Shown here piece after piece: positions 50,144-59,940 of a DNA stretch of 64,000 nt. Every line of letters starts with the position of its first letter. Within the stretch, counting starts at the first letter, position 1. The notes below the pieces were generated by a model. That model saw only the letters and a program-made list of their open reading frames with translations, made no database searches and was not told where the DNA came from. Made by a program: the position numbers and the translations under genes. Source of the stretch: Sabellastarte sp. h YS-2021 (lineage: Eukaryota; Annelida; Polychaeta; Sabellida; Sabellidae); assembly GCA_964017235.1 (NCBI GenBank), contig OZ024939.1, positions 43,068,241 to 43,132,240 of the forward strand, written 5' to 3'.

Positions 50144-51162
50144 GTAAGAATCCAAATTTCTTTAAGCATTTGTTTATTTTCCGTGGTATAAAATACACAA
50201 TTGCATTGCAAAGGTTAAATCAGATGCAATGTTCTCAAAAGGTTTCTGGGGTTGCAACAGTATTTACAATAGTTATCTCTATTTTGGATGTTCTCAAATT
50301 TAGGTAATATGGAAAAATGCAATTTTATTGGCCAGGGTTTTCATCTGTTGGAATCAATTGCAGGAAATTCTTGCAGGTTCAGTGCATGTCTTTGTTACTA
50401 TATTATTGATATTGCCATATTTATGTAAGATATTTAGTATAATTATTGTGATGTGTATCATGATTGAAATATTTATTTTTAATTTAATTTAACTATGAAT
50501 ACAAGTTAGGGGATATCTTTATGTAGACTAACACTCTCCTGTGTTTTTGAACTAATCAGCTTCCCAGTTGCATTGTTGTCTCATGTAAACTATGGAAGGT
50601 CCTACTGAGGTCACCTCCTGAAAAGTAAGCCACAAGGAACAGAATTCACAAAAAAGGCAGATTTCAAAAGTGTCCTCAAATTGTCACTCCACCAATAGAT
50701 TTGGTCAGAATAAATCTCAGTAAATCGTGGACTTTCCCTGATATACACATCCACATGTAACACCAGTCTGAGACAGGTCATTCTCTGTATTCGTGGCATC
50801 ATCTATTCTTTTATTGATCAAAAACTAGTTCAAATTCCATTCTAACTTTTTGATTGAAATTATAGTATTCTATATTCATTTGATGATATTCAGTGATTTT
50901 ATGGACAACAAAGAGTCAGTTAATCCGATATAATAAACATTAGTATTTTTGTGATATATATAGATATAATATCTTGTGTTGGACTGGTAAAATGACTGTC
51001 TTTAAAACGTAACTATCCCTTGCCAGTCCAATGGTCCTGAAACAATTTTCACTTATTATCAGACTTGGGGTTTCCTCTGTTGATGATGTCATATTTCTTC
51101 CTGCATAGTATGTTATGATCCATATTTTTACCCTCTGATAACCCATTAACACACACCCACAG
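50144..51162 (+). other. Intron 18
   Basis: AT-rich, nothing recognised. The acceptor, cattaacacacacccacag|aa, has a weak pyrimidine tract. Confidence 0.7.
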
Positions 51163-51465
51163 AACTACCTAGGCTCATCCCGCCCCGTTTTATCGTGGCT
51201 CTGGAGTCGGCTGAGATTCCGGAGGGCCAGAATGCAGAGTTTTACTGTAAGGCAACCGGCTACCCTCGGCCAACCATCCTGTGGAGGAAAGCAGGAGAAT
51301 CCATTGAGAGTGAGAACAGATTCATCATCAACTACTCGGAACAGGAACTGGAGACAGAGAGCACCCTGGTGGTGTTAGATGTAATCGCTGATGTTGATGA
51401 TACAGAGATTGTAGCCATAGCAACCAGCGAGAGTGGCGAGGCGTATAGCGAGGCCGATTTGTTTG
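51163..51465 (+). CDS. Exon 19: Ig domain 8
   Basis: This whole Ig is phase 1 at both ends (TTTG|gtcagt). It shows IPPRFIVALESAEIPEGQNA, EFYCKATGYPRPTILWRKAG and a divergent F-strand region (DVDDTEIVAIATSESGEAYS), where the usual Asp-x-Gly-x-Tyr is altered. The B-strand Cys is kept. Confidence 0.88.
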
Positions 51466-52469
51466 GTCAGTGTGCACTGTGTGTGTTAACTAACTGAATG
51501 TTTGATGTGTAGATAGTGAGCCTATAATAATATTCAAATTATGCTGATATATTTTTGCAGTGTAAGTCAAAAAAAAATATTGACCAATAAGAATATGTTG
51601 GTCACAGGGATAGTGATCCTGGCTTCTGAGTAGCTTGAACACTCCCTCTCTTGTATTTGAAGCAGAACCAATTACATGTGTACAATTGCATCTTTTGCTT
51701 GCACGTCCAATGATTTTAATGTCAGCCATTGAGTAATATGTCTTTTGTGCCCAAGTTTTTCTACTGATCAGGGTTCTGAGGACAGGATTGGACAGGATAG
51801 TCGACAGTCAGTAAAACTAACTGTCCGTTGTACTGTCCTGTATGTAAAACCGTCCATCCCTGTATATCTCACTACTAAACTTGTGTTGTAAAGGAAAATA
51901 TCAGAAGCTTGTATTTAAAAGTGTTTACAGCTGATTATTGTCTAACCCAGTGACTTGAAACTTCAGTAGAATTATCTGTTAAGGTGGAACTGAATTTTTG
52001 GTTCTTTGGCTCACTAGCAATTTCTGTATTTAGAGCTACCAACAAGTGAAGGGCAGTACATGCTTTGAAAACATAAACAGCTGTTTGACAAGATTCACAC
52101 TTGTTGAAACATACTTTGGCAACAGAGCCTCACTTTCAGATTTTGGACTGCCAACAGGACTGATTACTTGCTCTAGTTTCTTTTCCTCCTGTGTTTTGTG
52201 TATTAACATGTTTTATATAATTAATTCCCTGATGAATGTGTATGAAGTTCACCAATGTTTTGGATAAAAATCCCGCTTTCGTTATGTGTTATTAATCTCA
52301 TTTGATATGTGTAGACCAACAGGGTTTTGTACTAATAAATAGTAACAGATATTATTTGTCTTTCACTAACAATGCTTTATACTGTGTGCTGTAGTAACAT
52401 TATGTTGATGGATCAAGTAACTGATTACAGGTTTAATGTTTTCTGATGAATTCATTTCAATATTTCCAG
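51466..52469 (+). other. Intron 19
   Basis: AT-rich, no repeat or exon recognised. The acceptor is ttcaatatttccag|tg. Confidence 0.7.
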
Positions 52470-52519
52470 TGAAGTCAAAAGACATCCCACCAGAATTTAC
52501 AGAGAAATTTGAAGACATG
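52470..52519 (+). CDS. Exon 20: 50-base start of Ig domain 9
   Basis: The exon goes from phase 1 to phase 0 (ATG|gtacgt). It encodes VKSKDIPPEFTEKFEDM, the A strand of an Ig domain (PPEF-T-x-x-F pattern). Confidence 0.82.
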
Positions 52520-52900
52520 GTACGTACATCATTTACTTATAAAATACACTTCACCAATGTTAATAACTTTAGATGTCTGTTAAAACAAAAGATTCTAGCA
52601 CAAGTTTAAAAAAATAGCTTCCCCCTGTACTTCCTCGATTGCTTGAAACAATATCTTTCCCCTTTACTTGTTTGATTGTTTGATATCATTCGATAAATTC
52701 ATTTACTCTGTCAAAAAGACTTACAACAATTATAAAAGCACTAGTTCATGTGCACCATTAGTGTACATGTGCAGTGACCTTGAATTGCAAATCTAGAGCG
52801 AATTATCTTTAAAGATTAATTACAATAAAGTTTCAAAAATTTATACAAAGAGCTTAAATTTAATGTTGTACTTAAAGCACAAGTTCCTGTTGTTTTTCAG
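52520..52900 (+). other. Intron 20
   Basis: A 381-base AT-rich intron in which I see nothing. The acceptor is cctgttgtttttcag|act. Confidence 0.75.
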
Positions 52901-52977
52901 ACTGTACAAGAAAAACAAAATCTGAAGCTTGTTGCCAAGGTAACCGGCAAGCCAGCACCAACTGTCCAGTGGTACAG
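52901..52977 (+). CDS. Exon 21: middle of Ig domain 9
   Basis: The exon goes from phase 0 to phase 2 (CAG|gtcagt). It encodes TVQEKQNLKLVAKVTGKPAP then TVQWYR. The B-strand Cys is Ala here. This Ig domain is spread over three exons. Confidence 0.87.
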
Positions 52978-53303
52978 GTCAGTGTCATCTCCTGGAAATA
53001 TATGGACAAACTGTAGTAATAAAATTTGACATATCTTACGTTTTCTCAAACATTCAATGTTTATTACAACCACACCTAGTATTTGTTGACGTTAAGTCAA
53101 GAAAAACCGTGGTTTGAGACTTTTAAAAGGATTTGACATTCTGAATGTAGTTTAATGAGGTTTGTGACATAATGTGTGATGTAGTTGTAGAGAGTCACAA
53201 ACTTATAAATATATTATAAGAAAAAAAATGTAAATATAAGGACATCAAGCTTTTAAAGCATCTTAAGGTCCTAGCGTTCTTTTACCTTCCAATTTTTCTT
53301 CAG
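52978..53303 (+). other. Intron 21
   Basis: A 326-base AT-rich intron in which I see nothing. The acceptor is ccaatttttcttcag|a. Confidence 0.75.
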
Positions 53304-53585
53304 AAATGGAGATCTAGTGAAGCCAACCTTCAAACAGAAGATGACCAAGGAAGGTGAGGTCGTGACCTTGATGATTTCTGGGATGACCCCCAAACTGACC
53401 GGTCCCTACCGCTGTGTGGCCACAAACCGGGCAGGTGAAGCCGTCTGTGAGGCCAATGTTTTGATAGCGGAAAAGACTGAGCCACCCAAACTTACACAGA
53501 AACCTCTAAATAAGGACATCAAAGAAGGAGGGAAGGCCAAGTTTGATGCAAAGGCTACAGGCAAACCTCTGCCCGAGATTGAATG
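53304..53585 (+). CDS. Exon 22: end of Ig 9 and start of Ig domain 10
   Basis: The exon goes from phase 2 to phase 2 (the core Trp codon TG|G is split). It ends Ig 9 with TLMISGMTPKLTGPYRCVAT, then NRAGEAVCEANVLI, which keeps the strand-F Cys and has a strand-G Cys. It starts Ig 10 with PPKLTQKPLNKDIKEGGKAK, then FDAKATGKPLPEIEW. Confidence 0.9.
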
Positions 53586-54447
53586 GTGAGAAAATGAAAG
53601 TGAAACTGTGTGGTGTATTATTGTGTAGATATATGTAATATTAAATACTATTGGTTAAAATATTCAGGAATCATAACGGATTGTGAGACAGGGTCTCTAG
53701 ATATCCCAGTAAAATTGGTATTTAGTAAATAATGGGAAAACAAGAGATTATTAAGCCAGTTCAGTAAAATATATTTCAACCCTAGACCTTAGAGTTTTAC
53801 ACTGGTTAACAGATTGAGAATATGATCTCTTTGGTCTTTCCTCCATGGTTCTGGGTTTGAACCCAGCTCATGACATTGTGTGGTTTTTCTGAGATCTGTT
53901 CTGATCTGATCTTTACTGTTGAGGGGGGGACATTAAACTCCCAACTCTTTGATCTAGGTTCAGAAACAGCAAGTTATTGTATGCCAGGCTAATATAATGA
54001 CCCGCTATGTTTTAGGGCTTTTTGTTTGGACATACACTTATATTTTGGATTGATCAATCTCTGACAAAATCAGCTTCACAGTTACCCGTAATGGTAAGAT
54101 ATAGGTGCTGGTGTTGACCTTAACCTGTCCTATTTCTTAGGTTCATAATTACTGGTAATGGTAAGATATAGGTGGTTGTGGACCTCAGCTGTCCTGTGTT
54201 TTCGGTTCATAATTACCAGTAATGGTAAGATATAGTCACTGACCTATGTTTTAGCCTCATAATTACCCTTAATGGTAGGTTATAGGTGTTTGACCTTCAT
54301 CTGACCTATATATTTTTAGGTTTACCTATCAATAATGGGGAGATATAGGTGGTTATTGATCTTCACCTGATCGATATTTTGGGTTCACAGTTACCGGTAA
54401 TGGTGAGATATTGGTGGTTATTGACCTTCATCTGACCTATATTTTAG
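53586..54447 (+). other. Intron 22
   Basis: It holds a SINE-like relic (53800-53945) and an imperfect tandem array of roughly 65-base units (about 54060-54447) whose last unit contains the acceptor of the next exon. Confidence 0.8.
53800..53945 (+). repeat. tRNA-derived SINE relic (candidate)
   Basis: A B-box-like gggtttgaacccagc (about 53853-53867) is followed by a tail ggggggacattaaactccca. It is the best-preserved of the SINE-like stretches here. Confidence 0.45.
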
Positions 54448-54450
54448 GTT
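54060..54450 (+). repeat. Tandem array carrying splice-acceptor-like units
   Basis: Units contain a ctatattttag-gttca acceptor-like block followed by attacc-gtaatggtaagata. The gtaatgg core recurs near 54088, 54155, 54219, 54269, 54332 and 54397, giving periods of 50 to 67. AG-ended acceptor-like copies fall at 54139-54140, 54253-54254 and 54318-54319; the real acceptor AG is 54446-54447. Confidence 0.82.
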
Positions 54451-54632
54451 CAGAGATGACTTACTAGTAGAACCGAGTGACCGGGTCACATTAGACAGTA
54501 AGGAGGTGCGTGGTGAACGCGTCTCCTCACTAACTATTGAACAGGCCAAGCTAGAGGATGCAAGCGTTGTCAAGGTGGTTGCTAAGAACACTGCTGGACA
54601 GGATACTGCTGCTGCCTCGCTCAAAGTGCAAG
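54448..54632 (+). CDS. Exon 23: end of Ig domain 10
   Basis: The exon goes from phase 2 (completing Trp) to phase 1 (GCAAG|gtaagg). It encodes FRDDLLVEPSDRVTLDSKEV, then SSLTIEQAKLEDASVVKVVA and KNTAGQDTAAASLKVQ. Neither canonical Cys is present. The usual D-x-G-x-Y before strand F is D-A-S-V-V. Confidence 0.9.
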
Positions 54633-55421
54633 GTAAGGGAGTCTTTGATACTGACATTCTTATCAAGGTGATAATGTATAAAATGGCTTAAAGGTGAAAA
54701 GGAGGCAGTACAAAAAGTAAAAGTTTTGTCTGTGAGATAATGTTTTAAATTGTATATTAAAAGTTATTGGGTTTTTAGTAGCTTCAGTTTTAATATGATA
54801 AAGAGAATAAATAAGGATTTAGGTGTGATAGCCAGGTGTCAATGACTGTTCAAGATATAGAGCTGAAAACTTTTCTCTACTGCCTGGCGCCATATAATGG
54901 CACACGCCTCAAATTGGCACAAAACAGAAGTTAAAATATTTAATAACAATGGTTTTTTTATCGCCCACACTCGCGAATTTCTACTAACAAATAAGGAAGT
55001 GGAAGTGACGACAAAAATAATTTAAATATCTTCGGCAATTTCTGTATGCAAATTATGCCAATTTGAGGCGCTGATTTCATGTAGAAGTTATATTATCGGC
55101 CCTTAAAAACGATTCTAACAGGTTTATTGTTTATATTTGATGTTAATAAAATAGTTTAATAACTTGCGCTTGTGTCAATTCATATTTTAATAAAAAGAAA
55201 TCCACAAAACTACACTTAAAACACGCAAAAATAAGGTTTTTGTGTCCAAGTTGTGCCAAGTTACGGCGGGAGGCAGTAAAGCTTTCACACTTGGGTATGA
55301 CTAAGAACGTTTTCTTTGAAAAGACTGGCCAATTTTAATAAAACATGTGCTGAACAAAATACCTCAAATTATTTAATTAAAAGGAGATACATCACTTTCT
55401 GGTAATTTTTCTGTTTTACAG
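54633..55421 (+). other. Intron 23
   Basis: Over half of this intron is a foldback element at 54878-55278. The acceptor is ggtaatttttctgttttacag|aa. Confidence 0.75.
54878..55278 (+). mobile_element. Foldback MITE-like element with TA ends
   Basis: The left end tactgcctggcgccat matches the reverse complement of the right end (atggcgg-like ...ggaggcagta) imperfectly over about 26 bases, with TA at both outer edges, as in Tc1/mariner-type target duplications. Inside, cgcctcaaattggca (54905-54919) has an exact 15-base reverse complement at 55056-55070. No transposase frame is present. Confidence 0.6.
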
Positions 55422-55536
55422 AAAAGAAAGAAAAGCCAGATTTCCTGAAGAAACCAGAAAATGTGACCGTGATGGAGCAAGAAAATGCCGTGTTTGAGAC
55501 GGAGATTGTCGCAAAACCTGCGCCAACAGTCGAGTG
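55422..55536 (+). CDS. Exon 24: first part of Ig domain 11
   Basis: The exon goes from phase 1 to phase 2 (split Trp codon TG|gtcagt). It encodes EKKEKPDFLKKPENVTVMEQ, then ENAVFETEIVAKPAPTVEW. The B-strand Cys is Thr. Confidence 0.88.
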
Positions 55537-56016
55537 GTCAGTATACACATACAGAATGGAAACGCATTCATCTCTGTAACATGTGCCATTGTATAGTTTG
55601 TTTCAACCACTTGTTTGTGACAAGAAGAAAAATTAGAACACATTGTAAATTGTTTTATTATTCTATCTGTAGATTGTCTCTACTGTACTTTTCTGAAAAC
55701 AAGCCACAGTAAGCTATAGAGGAAGATTGAGATTTGTACCAAAAAGCAAAAATTCAGTCCAATTTAGCCATTATTTTAGAAAATTGCTGCATTTTTTGTG
55801 TTGTACCTTATGTATTTCTGATAAATTTGAAATCATTTGTTTTCTATATTTTAAAGGGTTATAGTTGGCCATATGTTCTCACAGGGCTGAAAAATATGAG
55901 CTAAGAATGTAAATTCAAACAAATTTATTGATTATTTTGAGAAAACGTGATATTTTTTATGTGGCGTATTTTGTATTTGTGGTGGATGTTTAATGATTTA
56001 CTGTATCACTCCACAG
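55537..56016 (+). other. Intron 24
   Basis: A 480-base AT-rich intron in which I see nothing. The acceptor is ctgtatcactccacag|g. Confidence 0.75.
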
Positions 56017-56189
56017 GTACAAAGGAGCAAAGAAACTAGAACCCTCAGACAATATCATATATGAACAGACAGACAACAAGTACACTTTGACCTTGAAAGA
56101 GGTCGTACTCAAGCAGGCTGGCAAGTACAGTGTCAAGGCCACAAACGAAGTGGGCAAGATAAGTGCAGAAGCCAAGCTTACAGTACTGG
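56017..56189 (+). CDS. Exon 25: end of Ig domain 11
   Basis: The exon goes from phase 2 to phase 1 (CTGG|gtaagt). It encodes YKGAKKLEPSDNIIYEQTDN, then TLTLKEVVLKQAGKYSVKAT and NEVGKISAEAKLTVL. No canonical disulfide. Confidence 0.9.
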
Positions 56190-56496
56190 GTAAGTACTAG
56201 CATTCGTCTTCTTATGCTAGCATGTTGGTTATATGACGAGTCTATTGTTTGTATGGGCATTTCTCTACTTCCTCGGAAAATACATTGTAAAAAATACTAC
56301 AATGAAGCTCATAATGCTAAGTAAATAATACTATGGTCTTGTGGTAAATTTAATCTGTTCACTTCCTGTAATCTTTATCGTAGAATGTATATTGTATTGA
56401 GTAGTTGTATTTACTGATTATTCAGATAGCGGATATGCATACTGTTTAGTGGGCGAATACACTTTAAATTGTACACTTGGGTGTTTGAATTTACAG
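56190..56496 (+). other. Intron 25
   Basis: A 307-base intron in which I see nothing. The acceptor is gtgtttgaatttacag|aa. Confidence 0.75.
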
Positions 56497-56609
56497 AAAA
56501 ACCCAAAGAACCCGAACCAGTGGTAGAACCAGAACCAGCAGAGGTTGTGGAGACGGTTCCAGAACCAGTGATGGAACCACCTGTGTTTGTGGAGGTCTAC
56601 CAGGATACC
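56497..56609 (+). CDS. Exon 26: Glu/Pro hinge and start of Ig domain 12
   Basis: The exon goes from phase 1 to phase 0 (ACC|gtgagt). It encodes EKPKEPEPVVEPEPAEVVET, then VPEPVMEPPVFVEVYQDT. The (E-P)n stretch is a short PEVK-like hinge joined to the A strand of the next Ig. It is the only proline-rich linker in the Ig chain. Confidence 0.87.
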
Positions 56610-57098
56610 GTGAGTCTTGCGGCCCTTTTGTACAGTTGTGAAATGTCATTTCCGAAACCATGACTAGTCGCACTTTAAATATAATGTGATTGATAGTCAG
56701 GCTTTATTTCATAGACTTATGTCAGATTTCCCAGTTTTAAAGAGTCACCTATTACTGAGATTTGTGCCTGTTCTCAGGTATTAAATGCAGTTGAATATTT
56801 CTCAGCTTCAGACGTAATGATATGCCATTGCACCACAGTGAAGTCGGAATTTTATAATTAATGCCTTAACGATTAAATACATAGAGACTTTATTAAACTT
56901 ATACCTTTGTGTTATACATCTCAATTTTAGTCATATGTAAATTAATTAATAATTTAAATAATTAATTAAAATGACTTGCATAAATAAGAAATGTAAAAGA
57001 TGTAATATTAAAAATATATAGAAATTTTTATTCTCTTGGTAGCCCAACATACTGTAAAGTTTCTTTTAAAAAAATTTTTATTTTCCCGTATGTTACAG
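56610..57098 (+). other. Intron 26
   Basis: A 489-base AT-rich intron with a locally extreme attaatta stretch near 56940-56970. The acceptor is ttttcccgtatgttacag|tct. Confidence 0.75.
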
Positions 57099-57342
57099 TC
57101 TATCCGGGAAAAGAGCAAACTTGAACTTGTAGCCAAGGTCAAAGGTCAACCCATGCCAGATGTGAGGTGGTACCGAGATGGTCGTGACATTGTGTCAACC
57201 CTGAAGGTCAAGGTTATCCGTGAAGAGGATGTTCACCGGGTGGTGGTGACGAATATAACCTTGAAACAAGGGGGCGTCTACAAAATTGTGGCCAAAAACC
57301 CAGCTGGAGAGGCTGAGCATAGCGCCCTGATAAAAGTCACAG
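57099..57342 (+). CDS. Exon 27: rest of Ig domain 12
   Basis: The exon goes from phase 0 to phase 1 (ACAG|gtgagt). It encodes SIREKSKLELVAKVKGQPMP, then DVRWYRDGRDIVSTLKVKVI and KQGGVYKIVAKNPAGEAEHS. Neither canonical Cys is present. The exon split matches that of Ig 9. Confidence 0.9.
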
Positions 57343-58515
57343 GTGAGTCAACTTGTAATATGTATTGGTGCTCAAGATAACAGTCACCAGGAGTAGATTA
57401 CTTTTATTAAACAGACATTTTTATTCAAATCCCTGTTTCCTCTTTGACTGAAGTAAAACAAACTTAAGTCTAACAAAAGTGGAGGTTTGAAAACTCAGAA
57501 AGTTGATTACAAGTAAGATGAATGCTTCAAAAATTGACCATTGGTAAATTGTAATTTGATTTTAATAAGTAAATACTCAAAGATGTCTTTTGCTTTTGTT
57601 TCCACATGTACCCTCCAAAATTTTTCAACTCTTAGTTTCATAAATCCAGGTGTGCCCCTCTTGACACCCACTTGAAATTTCTGGTGAACACCTTTGATCC
57701 CCCAATCTTGCTAGTTCTAAGACTAGAGTCATCTGCTGACTTTTAAATGACCTAATATTATTTTCAGTTTACTAATTCTTCTTGTTATAATTGTTGAACC
57801 CGTTGTCTTGGACTATATATCAATTTTAAAACGATTATTGTAGTATGTTTCTTCAATAATCGAACACTATATATCTTACTAAAAAACATGTGTACCTGTT
57901 TTACATTTAAATTAATATTCATATTCAGAATTAGTGTTGTATTTTGTGTAGGTATGACTTATATCATTTATGTTTAGTATATGGTGAATGTAATCTTTCA
58001 GTGAAATTTTCAATACTTAAAAAAAATAAAGCAAAATGAACTGAATTCTCACAGAATGCAATAAACAAGGCCCGTATTTTGACCTTGACACATTGACCTT
58101 GAGTTTTCAGTGAAACTCCTTCACACTAGATATCATTTGCAGAGTTGTATGACCTCTGTTTGACCTTTCATATGTATGGAAACCACCTTAATTTTATCCA
58201 AGATCCACCCAAGGTTATTTTGGCAGCTTAAATCTCAAAATTTGTTCTTTAGAGCCACATTAAAGATTTTCAGTGTCACCAGGTGATCATCACTTGAAGC
58301 TTACCTGTGAGAATGAGTTCTGAGTTTCAGTCTGGTTCATGTGAACGACCATTCAACATAACTACCTCTATCTTTGATTTATATATTGCTGTATAATGTT
58401 AATATCAGTCCATATTTGTAAGTTCAGCTACCCAAATACTAGCCTGTATACAAGTTAATAAGGAAATTGAGAATTTAAATGTTAACTTTATAATCAAAAA
58501 TTTAAACATCAACAG
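57343..58515 (+). other. Intron 27
   Basis: AT-rich, nothing recognised. The acceptor aaacatcaacag has a poor pyrimidine tract. Confidence 0.65.
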
Positions 58516-58548
58516 AGGAAGTAGCAGAAGAAGAGGTGGAAGAAGAAG
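58516..58548 (+). CDS. Exon 28: acidic 33-base microexon (tentative)
   Basis: These 33 bases, phase 1 to phase 1, encode EVAEEEVEEE plus split Glu. Support is the frame fit, the acidic character shared with other linkers, and AG/GT at the borders. Against it, the acceptor tract is poor and the donor gtttgt is weak. It may be an alternative cassette; skipping it keeps the frame. Confidence 0.5.
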
Positions 58549-59539
58549 GTTTGTTTGAAAGTAGAAAAAGAATGTTTTGAATAAGCATGACCGCTGTCTT
58601 CTGTGTAGTTGTTAGAATTTGACTTTTGTACAGCTAGTGAAATAGTTAACAGTATGTTCTTTTAGAAAAAAAACTTTTGTGGTTTAGTGTTTATCAGCAC
58701 ATTAGAAAGAGTGAAATATTTCTGTCTTTGAAAACCACATTGTATGTGTTGTGGTATCATGGATGTTTTTAGCATAAATCTGCACTCAATGGAGTGAAAG
58801 TTCAGAAGCTGTCAGGAAATGAAAAAGGGGAGTCTTTGAAATAATCAGTGTCACAATAGCAGATTAAAATAAGGTGTGCTAATTTGTTCAAATAGTGGTC
58901 AGAGTATTCATCGTTTAGAAATAATAAAAGTCCAGGCGTTAAATTTTGAACCAGTAAACAATAAAGATATTGTGCCAAAAAATGTGAACCAAGGTATTCT
59001 GAACCAGTGATTTGTCACCTGTTTATTTAATTCACATCCACAACCCTGGATAAGTAACCTTGAATAGAACTTTAGTCAATTCTTCTGTTGTGTCCCCTTC
59101 TCACTACAGGCAACAGGAGGTTAGAGGTTTTACTCAGAGTCACAACTGACTCGCAGGATGCCTCATGTCTTCTGAGATTTGCGTTGTTCATAAGGTTGGA
59201 CTCGAATGGCCAGTGATTGGCCTCGGTTTGTAATTATCTATAATAGTAGGACGACAGTACTATAAACGTTGGTCACTGAGAGACAACCTCCATTAACCTC
59301 AGTTCACCTTCAGTAGTCGTTGGATGAACACGTGCTACCGAAATGAGATCCAATCACAACCTTGTATAAACCATGGACCATGCTTTTAGTTACCATATGA
59401 AAAATTTATCTTTGGAAAGTCACTGATATGGAAGGACAGAGACACATATATAAAGGCACGGTGGTAGTACTGACAGAAATGGTGACACGGTCAGAGGCGG
59501 AAAGTTTAAACATTTTAAAATTTCGGGTTCAAGCTCAAG

Positions 59540-59940
59540 GAATTGGATGTTTTGTCACTGCGTCACAAGTTTGCATACGGACGTCAGACGGTAGTTGAAG
59601 GACAGGGACGTTTTTACCAACGCATACTACCACAGGGCATCAGTTGCCTCCTTCAGGAAGAAGCTTAAAACATACCTGTTTGCAAAAGCCTACCCACCAT
59701 AGCCTCCCCCGTCACATCCGTGTCTCCTTGGTACGACCTGGCTATGTCCCTTAATTAACGCTAACTGCCTTGCTTTATGTTTAGATGCGCCTTAGAGTCC
59801 ATCAGTGATGGAGATTAAGCGCTATAAAAGTCCACATTAGATAGATAGGTAGATAGATAGACAGGGCATACTGTCTGTAATGTGAAAGGGGTATGTGGTT
59901 AATGCACTGAGTTCCCTTTTGTGGGGAAGAAATTGTGCCC
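59540..59940 (+). repeat. Dispersed repeat related to the foldback element at 22.5 kb, split by a LINE
   Basis: The part gcgtcacaagtttgcatacg to gaaggacaggg matches 22760-22810 in the same orientation and about 22490-22560 in the opposite one. The part after the LINE (ctgtctgtaatgtgaaaggg) resembles 22944-22965. The LINE therefore inserted into an older repeat. Confidence 0.6.
59632..59869 (+). mobile_element. Truncated non-LTR retrotransposon (LINE) 3' end with 9-base target duplication
   Basis: The 9-base acagggcat at 59632-59640 is repeated at 59861-59869. Between them (59641-59860) lies a 5'-truncated 3' end. A relic frame reads SFRKKLKTYLFAKAY, the typical C-terminus of L2/CR1-type reverse transcriptase proteins, followed by ttaagcgctataaaagtcc and a tail of gata repeats (59838-59860). 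It is too short to be active. Confidence 0.8.
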
